Below are positions 1 through 14,800 of a DNA stretch of 64,000 nt, piece after piece. The notes under the pieces are model-generated. The model did not search any database, was not told the DNA's origin, and saw nothing but the letters and a program-made list of their open reading frames with translations. Numbering within the stretch: the stretch's first letter is position 1; each line of letters opens with the position of its first letter. The position numbers and the translations under genes were made by a program. The DNA is from Mansonella perstans (taxonomy: Eukaryota; Nematoda; Chromadorea; Rhabditida; Onchocercidae), in NCBI GenBank assembly GCA_037074765.1, contig JBAMDO010000002.1, forward strand, positions 186,001 through 250,000, in the 5' to 3' direction.

Positions 1-2899
1 AACGGAAAATTTTGACGTAATGTACTTTCACGTTCATTTGCTTCACGTGCAGCTCGACGTACCATCTCTTGCTTTTGTTTACCACGTGTACGTATCATTG
101 TCATTATTGTTTGACTCTGAAAATTCTCTTTCTTTATAAAAGTTAATTTTTTAATAAAAACGCAAATTTAAAATCAACAAATAGAAATTAATTAATTCCG
201 ATTTGTTCAATAATAAATTTGCAAAATAAAAAAGCAAAAGTTAAGTGATACTTTAAGGATTACGCACCGTTGCTTGTTCTTTTTCTTTCAGGCATAACTC
301 CTCAACTTTAGTCTTCATGTGCGGCATCCATGGTGGATCAACAACCGATATATGGCTTTGGCCAACAGGAGGTGATGGTAATGTAAAGTCAATACCTGGT
401 GGTGGAACCTAGCAAAAAACCAAGCATAAAAGTTTGTGAAATTTTCTAAAGAAAAAAGCCAATTTGAAATGAAACACAAATATCACTGTTGTATAATAGT
501 AAGCTTGAAATGTTTGGAAAAATAAATGGAATTCATAAAGTTTAAAGAAACTTTAAAGATAAGTTGTGCGCCGTCTTCCATTTTCAACCAAACATGAAAA
601 CGGTTACGCCACAAAGCATGAAAACGTCGCAATCCTTCTGTACGTATATTTGGATCATCATTTAATAAACTATTCCGTATCACTTTAACAGTGTCCTCTG
701 GATTACGTACCGATGATACGATGAAAAGAGATGCTGAAATTAAAAAAATTTTAAATTACGCTTTTTTTTTAGAAATTTTGAAATGCTTAAAATAAATTTT
801 CAAATTACTTAAAAGAAGAAAATTGATATATTTTCTAATAAGATAACTTAAGCAGGATTACTTTTGTTTATTTATAGTAAAAATTGAACAATTTATTTTT
901 TTTTTATTTTATTATTTTATTTTGCAATTATTTCTTCCTTTAAATAACTAAAAGTGCAAAGAAAAAATTTTTTTCTTTACCAGCTGAAGTGACAACGTGT
1001 TTGTCACAGTGTATGAGTAAGTGCCAACAGATATCTATGATTTCATGGTAGTGTTCATTTTCTAGTACGAGGCAGCTTTTCAGAAGTGTTGAAAAAGGTG
1101 CATGAATTATGCATAACATTTGTGTTGCGATATATGATAGCATTGGTGATGGCAATCGATGTCTCTTTGCTTGGATCATTTTAATCAGATCATCCGAATC
1201 CTACAAAAAAAGATTTCAATGCTTAAAGATATCAGAAATAATCCTAAGTACATTTTAAAAATTTATGATAGTAAATTAAATAAATTATTTATTTGTTATT
1301 TAATAAAGGTGTTAGTTTTGGTATTAATTTTAAGCTGTCTAATGCTATATCGATATCATTTTGAAAGTAGAAAATGATACGTAGAATAAAAAGAGTGATT
1401 AAAGAGAAGAAAGCTCATATTAAAATTAATTAATCAAACATATTCCAAAAGAAAATTAATTAAATATCGTTTATAATATTCACAATGGAGGGAGGGAGAA
1501 GAGGAGGAAAAAAGGATAGAAAAGGATTACTTGACAATTATTCTTTCTCGTTCGTCCTTCTCTGTTTTCTTCGATTTCGTTAAGTTTCTCAATCAGTAAA
1601 TTTCTCAATGCCATTGTTGGTTTATCAGACATTACATTTTGCCGGACAGCAGAATTTTCCCGACGTTGCGTTGCAAGAGGACCGGAATGCTGCTGTGCTG
1701 CCTGTAACTTTGATTGAGAAAGATTTGTTTTAAACAATATTACTAGTGATAAATATAATAACAAAGAAAGCAGTACTGTAATTGCTAAACTAAATTTAAT
1801 TTAATGCAATTTATGGGTTTGTTAAGATAATCAGCCATGTTAACAGTAGTAATCTGCATGTCACAATCAGACTTTCGAAAATTTTTGAACCGCATTTCTC
1901 ATTATAAACTAAAGCAAACTCTAAAGTTCACTGGATATTATCTTAAAAACAATACTGACACCATCAAAAGCTAATCCAATTTATTGCTTCATTGAAATAA
2001 CAAGCAATATTTATCACACTAAACTGCTAACTAGATTGCGCTTGATTCTCTATCTATTTAATACCTTATCATACGGTAAAGTAAATGTCATAAAGTCAAT
2101 AGGATGATATGAATTTTTCAGCAAGTAAAACGTTAACAATAAACTTCTCACATACTTTTTTCATGTTTTCATGACGATTCATCCATGACTCAGTCATTGC
2201 TTTACGTATATTGAGATATCCGAGAGGTGGTAAATCTTCACCGTATACTTTTCGAAGTGCTTCTGTTAAGCGACAGCATTGTCGATAGACTCTTTCAAAA
2301 CACCAGGGATGACAGAAACGTTCATGATTACAAGATAAATTAAATGAATTTGCCATTTTAATTACCACCTATAAATTTTCGTTCAAAAAATTATGCATTA
2401 ATCTATTGGAGATGTAATGTAAGTCACTTTATAATTCACGTCACTAATGTGTACGCTACGCACATTCTTACTTATGAAAACTTTCCTTAACATTTACTGA
2501 ATAATGTGAATCAGTATTGATAATATCGCAATTATTGTTCACATAAATTGAATTGATATTTAATTTCATTAACCTATTGCCTTTTTTCTTTTAAATAAAT
2601 GTTATTATTAGATTACTTCAAATTAAAGTTATGAAGATTAAGTCAAAAAATTTGAACCTTCAGCCAAGGCAAATTTTTAAACATCATTTCTTCTTCTTCA
2701 TCTAAATTTGTTTGCGATTGCTGAATGCATGATACGGCAGGTCGTGATATGTTATCCTGTGTTGTGGATGGCATCTGCGTTGTCATACTTGGCTTTGATC
2801 CATTTTCCGCTAGTACTATCGCTTCATTCGGTTGTTTCAGGCTATCTTGTACACCTTCCATCCAACCTGCAACTGCTGACTGTATAGCAGTTGATTTTA
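1..2899 (-). CDS. unc-80: unc-80 block F: exons 34-40, last one truncated by window edge
   Basis: Exons: 2899-2658, 2368-2156, 1701-1531, 1200-981, 733-552, 408-268, 116-1 (continues left). Landmarks: MMFKNLPWLK joined to VVIKMANSFNLSC, FCHPWCFERVYRQCCRLTEA, LPSPMLSYIATQMLCIIHAP, HEIIDICWHLLIHCDKHVVT, GLRRFHALWRNRFHVWLKME then DGAQLIFK, and VPPPGIDFTLPSPPVG with VVDPPWMP. These match UNC80 in order; the last maps to the vertebrate PPPSINFTLPSPVLG...FDPPWVP segment. The terminal exon (QTIMTMIRTRGKQKQEMVRR) is basic and corresponds to the helical stretch that follows in the family. All phases close; the open frame runs uninterrupted to base 1. Confidence 0.95.
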
Positions 2900-5800
2900 C
2901 TAAATTATGTGACACTTTTTGAAGTTTTCACTTTAATAAATGATTAATAAACAAATTAAAATTATGAAGTATCGCCTTTTTTATTTTGCAAGTTCAAAGA
3001 CTAAAGGACTTTAAATTTATTTACGCTGTAAGTCTCGAGAAAAAATGCGCTAACAAGCAAATTAAAAGCAGATGAATTAAATCTGATCCAGTAAAAATTG
3101 TGTACTTAATTTACAACTATCTAAATTGATAATTGAATTATTAAATAAAACTGATAAAATAGTAGTGCAAGAAATGTTTTATACAATTGCAATAAAATCA
3201 ATCAACGATAAAATCATTTCTTAATCAGTTTTCAGGCTTCGCTTTGCCAAACATTTTATTTATCACTTTTCTCTATTCATCCTTCCCACTATCAGATTAC
3301 CTTAGATCCATGATTTGAATCTTTGCCTAGGTAGTTGTTGAATTAATCGTTGTAGATGAAGAGCGGATTTTGCTTTGTGAGTAGCAAAATTTAAACCATA
3401 CAATTAAATAAAATTTTCGAAAAAGATGAAAAAACGGCATCTATGTAAAATGTTTCCGTTTGAAATTTTTTTGAAATTTTTTTGAAAATTTTTAAAAAGG
3501 AATGAGTATAAAAACTAGAAGATGAAAAAATGATTTTTTCTGAAAAATTTCTGAAAACAGACCAAGATAAAAATCAAATTACAGTTTTCATTTAAAATGA
3601 AACATTATTGTCGTTCTGCGTCATGATTTGGAGATTTAATTAAAAGTAATTAATAGAATAAAAGCACTTACTTATTTCACCATTTCCATCCTTTTCATCA
3701 TCAACTTGCGTATTTCTTAGCAATTTTAGATTTCTGCAACATTTTTTAGTTTTATTGACAGGTCAAAATTTGAACTAAAATGTTTGAAGTGATAATTATT
3801 CAAATGAAATCATTTGACTAAGTTCAAATGAGATAACATGCATGCTTTGTCAAAATAAGAAGTTCAATTTATTTTTTTTATAGCATTTAGTGTTGTTGTC
3901 ATTAAATGAATTCTAATTTTAATAAATAATAAAACAAAGTGCAATTGAAATATGAAATGAATTTTTTAAAATGTTTGATAATAAAAATGGGTTAATTGAC
4001 TAGTCTGCTGATGAATTCGTTTGTTTTTTGAAAAAAAAAAGTCAATTGAATTATTTCATAAACAACCAGAAACAATCATTTATTTATAATTTTCGAGTAA
4101 TTCAATTCAATTCATTTACTTTCAATATTCCAACATTTCGCACATTATGCCTTCTTCAAGAATAGGAAAGTAAACACGCATATACTCCTACTAACCTCTC
4201 CCAGTAACATATTCCTTAGTTTCTAAAATTTTGAAAGTACGCAAAGATACATAATTTGAAAATGAAATTAAAATTATTGAAAAAATGAATGCAATCATTT
4301 CGCAAGCAGCGCAGTAATTAAAGTGATGGAATTAACTGATGTTTAATTAGCCATTTAAATATTTCATACTTTATAGATCGATGACTTTTCTCATTCAGTT
4401 CAGGCTGATGCATTGATACATTGGATCGTGAACCGTACTTGAACAAACGTTGACGACCTTGCGCTAATCGTCGAGCTGTTAAAAAAGGAAAAATTAAACA
4501 ACGAAAAATTTCAATAAAAAAAATTAAAAAAACATTAGCATTAGAATGAACATTATTTCCCATTTGAAATGAATTATAAAAAAATGTCAGGTTTTGCAAG
4601 AAATTAATCGAAAATGAAAATTTTCATTTTATTAAAGAATTTCAATTTTCCACAGACAAATTATATATTAATTTGTGCAATAATAAGCATATAGCAACAA
4701 TGTAAATTTAAATCAAATGATTTTTTTTCTAGTGAATTTCTGGATATTTTTCTGTTTTTTATTAATGACAAAAAAAAAATATTTTGATTATTCAAAAATA
4801 TATCACTGACAATTTTCAAATGATATATTCTACGCTTAGTGGAATCAAATAAAAAAAGTAAATTTACCGTAAGTGGTAAAATTTTTTTTACACAGCAAAA
4901 TGAAACTAAAGTGAAATTTAAAAAAAAAAGAAAAATTATTAGTACATTCATAATATTACATATTCAGTTGCAATAAATGAAAAAAAACTTTGATTTAGCA
5001 GAAAAGTAAATAAATAAATTTAATAAACAAAATATTAATTGATTTATTGAAGAAACAAACAATAGAAGTAATGGTTTAAAATTCACTTTTCCGTTGTATT
5101 TCTAAAAATATACCTATTATAGAGGAGATGAAATATTATAAAATGTTTTTAAATTTGACTTACTTTATGCTTCACTTTTTAATTTGAACTAGAAAAAAAA
5201 TCAAGATTTCCTAGCACAATTATTAAACAACGAAATATTCCGGAAGTTACTTTAGAAGGAAAGATTGAGCAAAATTATTTCATATTGCTGAATCAATCAG
5301 GAGGAAGGTTTCGAGAGAATGATTCTTTGAATGAGTGATCGGAAGGGAAAGATTCAAAAGACACATTTCTAAAACACTTATTATATTACACACATAAAAC
5401 TATGTAAACCATAATATATCATCATAATCTGCCGGATAATTGAAAGAAAAAAAGGGAAAAATAGCTCAATGAATTTTTAATTTTTGAATTAAATGAAATT
5501 TCAAAAATCAAATGAGATTTCAATTTTCAAAATTGAGAAATTTCAAAACACAGATTAAATTCCCTTCCTCTCTCTCACCATTCTTTCTCGCTCTGTACAA
5601 AAATTTCATTTTTATTGTTAATATATGTATGGGAAATTTAACTCTACAAAGTTTATTCCTCAAAACTTGATTTCGGGATAATTGCAGTAATGAATATTGG
5701 ATTTACTGGAACAATTAATGTACGACAGCATTTCAAATGTGGACATTTTTCCTAGATTTTTCTTCATAGCTTGAATGCTTTTTATACGCAAGATCAATTA

Positions 5801-8800
5801 GCAAAATACGTCGTTCAACATCGATGCAATGCGTCAAATTGTCACCAATTGGATCATTAGCACCTACTGGAGAGACAGTCACTTTACCACCGAAACAATT
5901 TTATTTATTTCATTACGTTTTAATACTTGTTTTTATGTACATGTAGTGATAATGATGAAGATAATGATAATGTCGATGAAAGATGATTATTTTTAAATTA
6001 AAGTCAAATTCGTTAGTTATTGTTCCCTCGCATATCAAAATATGAAGGGATCAGCTGATCAGTCAATCAGCATATATCATTTGTATTATCATAGATCAGA
6101 CGATGAAGAATGAACGCTTTTAAACTGATTCAAATTAGCAAATTGCTTTTCTTTTCTTGCATATCAAAATGAAACGATCGATCGATCGATCAAACAAACA
6201 ATCATTGCATAAAATTTGCAATCATCATAGATCCGCTCATAATCGAACATTAGATGCAATTAAAACTGTACATGTAAAAAAAATTCTTTCAGCTTAAGCA
6301 ATAATAAGATGATTTTAAGAAATTTTTAATACCGTTAAAATATACAAACCTTTTTTAGTACTTTGTTTTATGATAGCATCTTCGATATGTTCATGTGAAC
6401 TTCGTGATGAATTTTCCTCATTTGTTGATGAACTAATTCGACGACCATCTTCTGCAAATTACTGTTATATTTGGAAGGAAGGTAATTTTATTAAAATTAA
6501 AATGATCACTCAAATATTTATAATTTTTTAAAATAAGTTTATGAAATTAATTTTGTTATTTCAAGTTATTACTTTCAATTTCCTAGTGCTAATGCGATCT
6601 TTATTATATTTTACTGGAATTGATGAATGTGAAAATTTTTACAGAAAGTTAAAGCTATTATTAAAATATAATTACATAATATTAAAATAAAATTTAAAGT
6701 AGTGACAAGAAAAGGAAATGAAAATCTATTTACGATGAACTGATAGGTTCAGATCCGTAACACTTTGTATGCTGCTTGTTCGTTGCTGTTTTGTGCCGAC
6801 CATATTTGAAAGAATTGACCAACGTCGATTTGTCATTAATTTATCAAAATTCAACATATTTGCACTGGTGACTTTGTTAGCTTGACAACGCCGCATTATC
6901 TGGAAAAAAAATTTGCCCGAAATTATGAAATTAATATCAAAATGCATTTGAGATTATTGAAAACTTTTATAGTAATTTAAATGTTACAAAAATTCAATTG
7001 CTTCGTCACTTAGAAAACTGTTATGTTATATAACTGTCAATTATTCCAAACAGAAAATTTTAAACATTACAAAAAAATTGATTGCTAAAAAAAAATTTTA
7101 TGTTTTCATTTTGTTTTTGCAATTTCTTGATAAAAAGAAACTTTCAAATAATTTAAAATATTTAAACCTGAAATGTTTCTCTTAAGAAGGCGGTAATTTC
7201 ATTGAGTAAAAGACATGCCAGAAATAGAATTGCTGGTGGACAATGTTCACCAGTTTCATCATTGACGATTCCTGAAATTTTTTCAAATATTTTTTCAAAA
7301 CAATCATTAGTGATTTCACTTCAGCTTTCAATTATTTCAATCATTAAAATTTGAATATAAAAAATTCATTTAATTTTTAATTGTACCAAAATGAAAACCT
7401 TCATCGAAGAAATCTTCTAAGTTCTCTTGTATAATCAATTCACGTCGATTTAAATTAGACTTTTTGGATGATGCTTTATTACGCATCCACCCATTAGTCT
7501 CCATAATTTTATAAATTCGTTCACCAAGCTGAATTGTCTTTGTTAACAATTTAAAATGAGTAAGTGTTAAGACTAAAATTAAAGACTGAAGAGTAATTTT
7601 ACCTTGCTAATTAATTCCAGAAATTCCCATTTGATGAGAAATTTTTGCAACAATTGGAAAAAAAATTGAAAAATTAGTTTTAGTATTGTTGATTATTTTA
7701 AAAGTAAAGTGCAGTCAAAAGTTTTTCCAAATGGCTAATTACAAATGAAATGATTGACTGAACGTAAAGAACTTGGTTTATTTGAATCTTTATATTAATT
7801 TTAAAAATAGTAAATTCAACAAACCTGACATCCCCATTCATAGAAACAGCATGCAGCTGCACGTTGCATCAAATGCATTCGCCGTGTCGCACTTGGCGTG
7901 CCACGATATCCAAAAGTATTTCCAATAGCAAGTGCATTAAATTGATGACTATTATTGGACCGTATCCATTCAGGCCAATCACCTAAATTTAAGCTTATGA
8001 AAATTGTTTTTCTATTTTTAAAATTTGTTTCAAATATTTTTTAGTTTTAGATAATTCACATAATTATACCTTTATTGCATCGATGAACAAAAAGAGCGCA
8101 TTCAAGAAGAAGTGAAGCTCGCGCAAGTACAGGTGATTTTAAATCCAATAATGCTGCTAAAAGCGGTGGATCTGGAAAGCTTCCCGGACGGCATGTTTCA
8201 AGGAAAAATGAAAAACGCCGTACACCATCTTGGATACCGCGCAAATTAACAAATTTACGCGGTGGAAGGTTAAGGTACACTCGTGATGTTCGTCTTGGAT
8301 GTAAAAATTCTAGAATCAAAATAAGTTCGTTAAAATTATTCTTATCCAATTTCGTACTTCCGAAATAATTAGCTAATTGAAGAAATAAAAAAATCTTTAT
8401 TTCTTGTAATTTAACAACCATTTAACCTCCTAACAATTGAAGCTGAAAATAAAAAAAAGTGTATCATAAGAAATTAAAGTTTGAAATTTCTAATTTTAAA
8501 CCGTAAATTAAAAAGCTATTGAAGTGAGAAATTTGAAACTTCAAAACCTTGCTTATCATCCATAGATTCCGTGGATTTCTGTTTTGTTATAACAATTTTC
8601 GACGAAGGTGGCTTTAGTACTTTCACTGAATGACGTTCATCATGCATTGAAAGTCCGTTCTGAACGAACATGCAGTGTATATTTAAAAGAACAAATTCAA
8701 ATTTAAAAACTAAACAAAATAAAAAAGTTAAAAAAAAGTTCGCGCGAACTGTGCAATATATTATAAATTTTTGATAATTTATAAAATTTAAATTAATACT

Positions 8801-11800
8801 TCGAAAAATGTACTAGTTTTAAGAGTTGTTTTTGTTTCAAAAAAAAATAAATTTACACTGGCAAAACTGTTAGCAGTGGTATTCCCCTCCAATGATGATA
8901 AATTGCACTGCAGCAATTTTTTTTGGAGAAACGTTAATAATTAATAAGCAAGCAGGCTAATCTGACGGATCCGCTATATTTTATTCGTCAAAAAAAAAAA
9001 CCATTTCATTTACTACATCAACAATAATTACATCATTTAAGTAAACAATTCATTAAATATATTCAACATAGAAATAATATTAATGCTGAATTATTATAAA
9101 TGCGTGAAAGAAAAAGGACACGCAGGAAAATGTACAATTTTTTTTTTGCTTAGTAAAAATTAATATTAAATTAGTGAAAATTGTTTTTACCTGATTTTTA
9201 TCATCATCATTCATTTCAGTATCTGAACCAACATCATCGTTACTATCCGGTCGGACTGATTTTAGCAAGTTCAGAGCTTAATGAACATTGATAATATTTT
9301 AAATTAAATATACGGTAAGAAGTTCGAATTACTGAGTCGTCGAAATTTTTGCTTTTCACAAATTAATTTAAATTTAAGAAAAAAACCAAACGAAATAATT
9401 TGCACTTCATTATCATATCATTCTTAAATTTCCAAGAATTTAATTAACCAAATGAATTATTATTAAATCACAACAACTGATAAAATCATTATCTTTACTT
9501 AGACTGATGCAGTTTTAAATTCTTAAATTTTAATGAAATTAAGCTACATTTTCGCAAGAAAAAGGAAAAAAGATTGTATTAATTAAAATCATTATTGAAG
9601 TTAACGAATCATCTCCACCTGTGCCAAGTAATTCTACTTCTCGAATTCTCTCAATTTTAACAAAGCCTGGCTAAAGCAAGGAGAAAGAAAAACCAGGGCT
9701 TTTGTTAAATAAAAAAATATAGCAGTGAAAAAAATGTTAATTCTCATATTGTCGAATGATTTTATTTTTCGACACTGATCTTATAATTTGTTTTTTTAAG
9801 GTTATCAAATCTAATATCATTCACAAGTTTCAGTTATATACTAAATTTTCATTTTTATATTTTGTTAAAAAAACAGAAATAAATATAAGAAGCAAAATTT
9901 GCAGTGATTTTCTTTTTTAAAATATCATTTACCAAAATGAAGTTTGCCTCCACTTCGTTTCTTTCCAACAGGAAGAGGTAGCAGAGGTGAAGTTGATAAA
10001 CTTGTATTGGTCAACTCATCAACGCCTTGGGCATTTCTTGGAGTGGATGGTGAGGAATCTAAATCACTTTCATCGGTGTTCGAAACCTATAACTCTGACA
10101 AAAGTTATTCATTGGTTAATTATCTATAGTAATCAGCAGTAAAAAAGTTTGCTGTTCATTTTTCACATTCCTAATTTAAATACAAAACTTGAAATTGAAA
10201 AATTTTATCGCAAAGTGTTTCGCTTCGGTTTTTTTTAACGATAATAAATTATAGTATCATTCAGTTACAGTTTTTCTAACTTTACAGTAAGTGCTAAAGG
10301 AAAACTATGTTTTCATGTCATTAATTAATATAACACACATCATATATCTACTCCAGTACACGTAACTGAGGTGTATTGTAGCGCTAATATGAGCTCACTA
10401 CGTTGATAACACATGGGATAAAATTAAAAGCACAGTGGAAAAAAACATAGGAAAGTTTTAAAAATAGATATCATTAAATCATTAATATGATTAAAAATTT
10501 ATTTCAACTGATACTTTTTAATTTAGCATTAAAATTCAGCGTAATTAAGTTATAATATTCATGCAAGAAATTAACAAAATACTTTTTCGCGTTTTTTTAG
10601 TAAGCCTCTTCGGAGTGAAGCAGATTCACGTGTAAGCGACAATGCTAATTTATCATTACCACTTGAGAGTACACTTTCGTCTTCGCTGTTATTTTCCAAT
10701 TTTAGTTCAATTCTTAAAAAAAAAAAATACATTCAAATTTTTGTAAGTTACAAATTTTACAAGTTTCATGCAAGTAAATTGCAAGTGTGCAAATTGCAAA
10801 AGTACATCATTTAATAAACAAACAAATCTAAACTTTTTTTAAAATGAAATGGACAGCGAGTTATTTTAAAAATATCCTAATTTGACTCGTGTATTTTAAA
10901 AAGCACAAAATTTTTAATTATAAAGTGTTTGCTAAGAGTTACACTAAATGCTATAATACTGTAATATACAGTAACATACAATGAAAACTTTTAATTAATT
11001 GACTAGTGGCTGATTAATAACTTCTTGTTTTCGTTTCAAAACTAAATGATAAAAACTGACTTAAATTTTCTTCAAATTTTCTATTCTTTATTTCATTTCT
11101 AATTTTAATATTTCGAACGCAAATTCTTATGAACTGCTATTTTTACATCAATGCTGCTATTGATATTGCTGCCTATCAAATTGAACAGTGTGATTAGTTT
11201 TACTTAATTTTAATTGTAAATTAAAATTTCAAAGAGTAAGGAAATGGAAATAAACGAAATAAGTAAGGAAATGGAAATAAAAGTAGCAATAATAATTGAA
11301 ATTTCACAAAACTATTTAAATAAAAAATGCTATAACAAACATTCAAACATGTGAATTTTTTTTAATTAATTCAAATGTGCCTTGCATATTTATGCATGTG
11401 TCTGTGCATGTGAATATGATGTGTGCATGTGTCTGTACGTATTCAATACGTATGTGTGCATGGTGCATATACTTGTATGTGTGTAAATGTGCGCAAATGA
11501 CTAAACTAAACAACATTTAGAAACATGCCACTCTTCTTCAATGTCCTTCGTCTAAGGGAAAATTTTTCCGAAATATAAATAAATCAAAAATGGTGATATG
11601 ATAAAGTTAAAAAAAGACAGCTTAATTTAAATGTTTTTGCTTATCTTTGAAAAATGGAAATTTAAACAAAATTTCATCCAAATATCTGCAATTGAACTAG
11701 ACTTATCCGAAATAAATTTCAGGAATTTCTAAAATTAACTGAGCAAGCAATAATAAATTATAGGTGCAAAACTTATTGTTTGCAACTGATAAAGTAAAAA

Positions 11801-14800
11801 ATAATATTATTTATTTGGTGTATGACTTTCAGATTGTTATGAAATTTATTTATCTGATGCTAGTTCAAGATAACTGGGTAACTTTTAGGCAATCCGGTTA
11901 ATTATGAATCAAGCAAGAAAATTGCAATTGCTTGCATTAATCAGTTTTTTTAAAGTTTATATCAGTAACGGTTAATAATTAGGATGTAGAAAATTATATT
12001 TTTATGAAATGATTATACTAAAAATTGATAAATTAAATTTGACAAATTAATTTTACAGTTTTCAATTTCACTTCAAAAACAATTCTGCAATAATGTTAAA
12101 TGAAGTGTTTGTATTTTAATGATCAAAAAAAATTGAAATTGATCTGGCAATTTGTAAGTAAGTTAATCAAAAATTTAATCAGTTCAGGGCTTGTTAATTA
12201 GGGTGAATAAGAGTAAATTTTGTATCGAAAGGACAGTAAAGAAGAAATGTGTAATGTAATATTTTTTTACTAATAGAATTACTCGTTGTCATCGTTGCTT
12301 GCGAATTTTGCATTTCGTTCGCACAGAAAGATTTCAGGAAGTGGAAAGAGTAAAGATGTCCGACGGTAAGGATTCCGCTGTGACATGTTGCTACAAAAAA
12401 TAAAAATGAATTGTTTATTTATTTGTTTGTTTTTCTAAACTCTTGATTCAGTGATTTTTTTTTTTTTTGATATCGGATTTGTTTTCTGCCTTTTCGTTTT
12501 AAACTTATAATATAAAATTTTTTTGCAAACTCACGCATCGAGAAATTGACTTTGATTTTCCGCTGGCTGACCATCCAATAAAGCACTTAAGCCAACACGT
12601 CGAAATGAATTACCATGTTTCTCTTGAATAAATGTTATAAACAATCGTATATCCTGATATAAACTCTGAAAATGTTACATCGAAAATAATGATTATTTAA
12701 ATAAAATAAAGATATTGTCTTCCTACAATAATTTCAATTAATAATTAAAAGTAACAATTAAAAAGTAATAATTAAATATTTTCAAAATTTCACTTTGACA
12801 AAAATAAGGATTTTAGTTCTTCAAATATGTAATTGAAAATAAAATTATTTAATCTTTTTTTGAAGAATAATAAAAATTAGAATCTTCCGAAGTGATTTTA
12901 TAAGCTTAAAAAGCTAACCATATTTTCCGGTTGTAAAAGTTCATTCATTATATTCATCAATTTTGATACCATTGGTTTAAGTGTAGCTTTGATAACTTTC
13001 CCTTCGATTCCTTTCAAAGCTTCATTGAAATTATTTTTATATGAAGGTATGGTCTTTTCTGACACGGTAGTTCGACGACGTGGTGATGAACTGCTTCGTT
13101 TACAATGAATTCCAGCTGCAGACATTGTGCTTTATTTGGAATTGATGCAAGGATTTCCAGGAAAGAATGTCTTTCAGGAGAAAAAATAATTTTTGCATAA
13201 TGTCAAAATTTATTTTTAAAAAATCTTAAGCTGAAATTTTATTAGAATGCGAAATTCCTAAAATTTATTTGTAATGAATTTCAGGGTAAATTAGGAAGTA
13301 TAGAAAGGGTACGTTGAATTAATCTTAAATAATAATAAGTCGATTCCTTTGCATCCTTTGCGACTAAGTCCGAAAGCATATAATACTAGAAACTCTAAAT
13401 ACTTAGGTTGAGGTTATTAATTAAATAAATAAGTTGTTTACAGCTTAATTAAATAAATAAGTTGTTTATTTATTATTAATTAAATAAATGAGTTGTTTAC
13501 AGCGATCATTTTCGGATAATCCAAGTAATTTTGAAGCAGCAAATCTGGAAAAATACTTACTGATTATGCCACATCTACAGAAACCAGTCATTGAATGTAA
13601 TGTGTCAATGAGCATTTGTGCGTTAAACTCCTCAACATTGCTAATTAATAAATTATTAAAAAATGTTGGACTGATGCGAGAAATGGTTGCAAGAATTGTT
13701 CTTGCTTTAATTCTCAAGAAATCACCATGCTGTGAGCGTAAACCATCATTACATCCATATGAACAACCTAACCAGTAATTGGTGCTGAAAAATTTTTTCC
13801 GGATTATTTGTTAAATTTTATAATGCTTATTGAACAAGAATAACATTGCACAAATACCTTTCAACAGAACAGAGTAGAAGCCGCACAAAATTGTTACTAA
13901 CAAGTTAATTAATTAAGAGAAGTATGAGTATCGTATAAATTAATTGAAAAATGCTAAAAAAGGTAAGCTCATGAATTAATTAGTGTTTACTGCTATCGGA
14001 AGTACGGACAGAATAAAGATAACATTGAAATACCTAAGTACTATATCAACACAATCATTGAAAAATGATTGTAATTCCGTTTCCGGCATTTCCAACAAAC
14101 TTTCGCAAATATTTAATGCTAATTCGTAAATTCGAACGGTGGAACGTCGTTCCATGACAAATTTAACTGCTTTCAATAAAACTGCAAAACTGATTTGTCC
14201 ATTTTGTTCGATGAAATTTGTACTGCCAAGCGCCTAAAATAGAAATAAAATTTATATAATTCAGTAAGCCAAAAAAAAATCAATGATTTAACATATTTTT
14301 AGTTTTCAGCAAAAAATATGTTTTTTAATCTAATGAAACAATATTCAATTGTTAACTTTGTGTTATTGTAACATTTTATTTTATTTTTCAATCGAAATTT
14401 CAATTGCAAAAAAAAAGTTAATTTTTTTTTGGAAATTTAAAATTCAGATTTTCTACTCATTTAAACAATGAAATTTAAATGTACGAATTGACGGGGTAGA
14501 TTCGATGAACCTCAGGAAAAAATTTTGGAGTGTAGCAAAGTTCATTGGTAGTTTGTTGTTTAGGCAAACCCGTTACTGAACCACTTCTTGTATCATGTGT
14601 TGAGAAGCCATCAGATGAATTTATTACTGATGGATAACTTCTGTAAACAAAAACTAATCATAAGAAGAAGTACTTAAAACGGAAAAGAAAACGAAAAAAA
14701 GCACGGACAGGAAAAGAGTTTTATTTTATACATTCATTTGAAATTATTCTTTTTCCTTGCTTTATATTATTTTAAAATACCAATTATATCTTTTGTATTT

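Noticed and set aside
3300..3390. Minus-strand frame KSALHLQRLIQQLPRQRFKS followed by a GTAATC donor in an unc-80 intron
   Set aside because: The protein-like frame ends in TAA just before the donor and the acceptor would be an AAG; no phase-compatible exon results.
5230..5390. Minus-strand frame SFESFPSDHSFKESFSRNLP in the same intron as the 5866-5810 candidate exon
   Set aside because: An acceptor (GTTTTAG) is present but no usable donor before the stop codon, so it cannot be placed in the transcript.
13488..13778. 96-codon plus-strand frame
   Set aside because: Antisense shadow of the unc-80 exon at 13784-13561, which carries the LGCSYGCNDGLRS motif on the minus strand.
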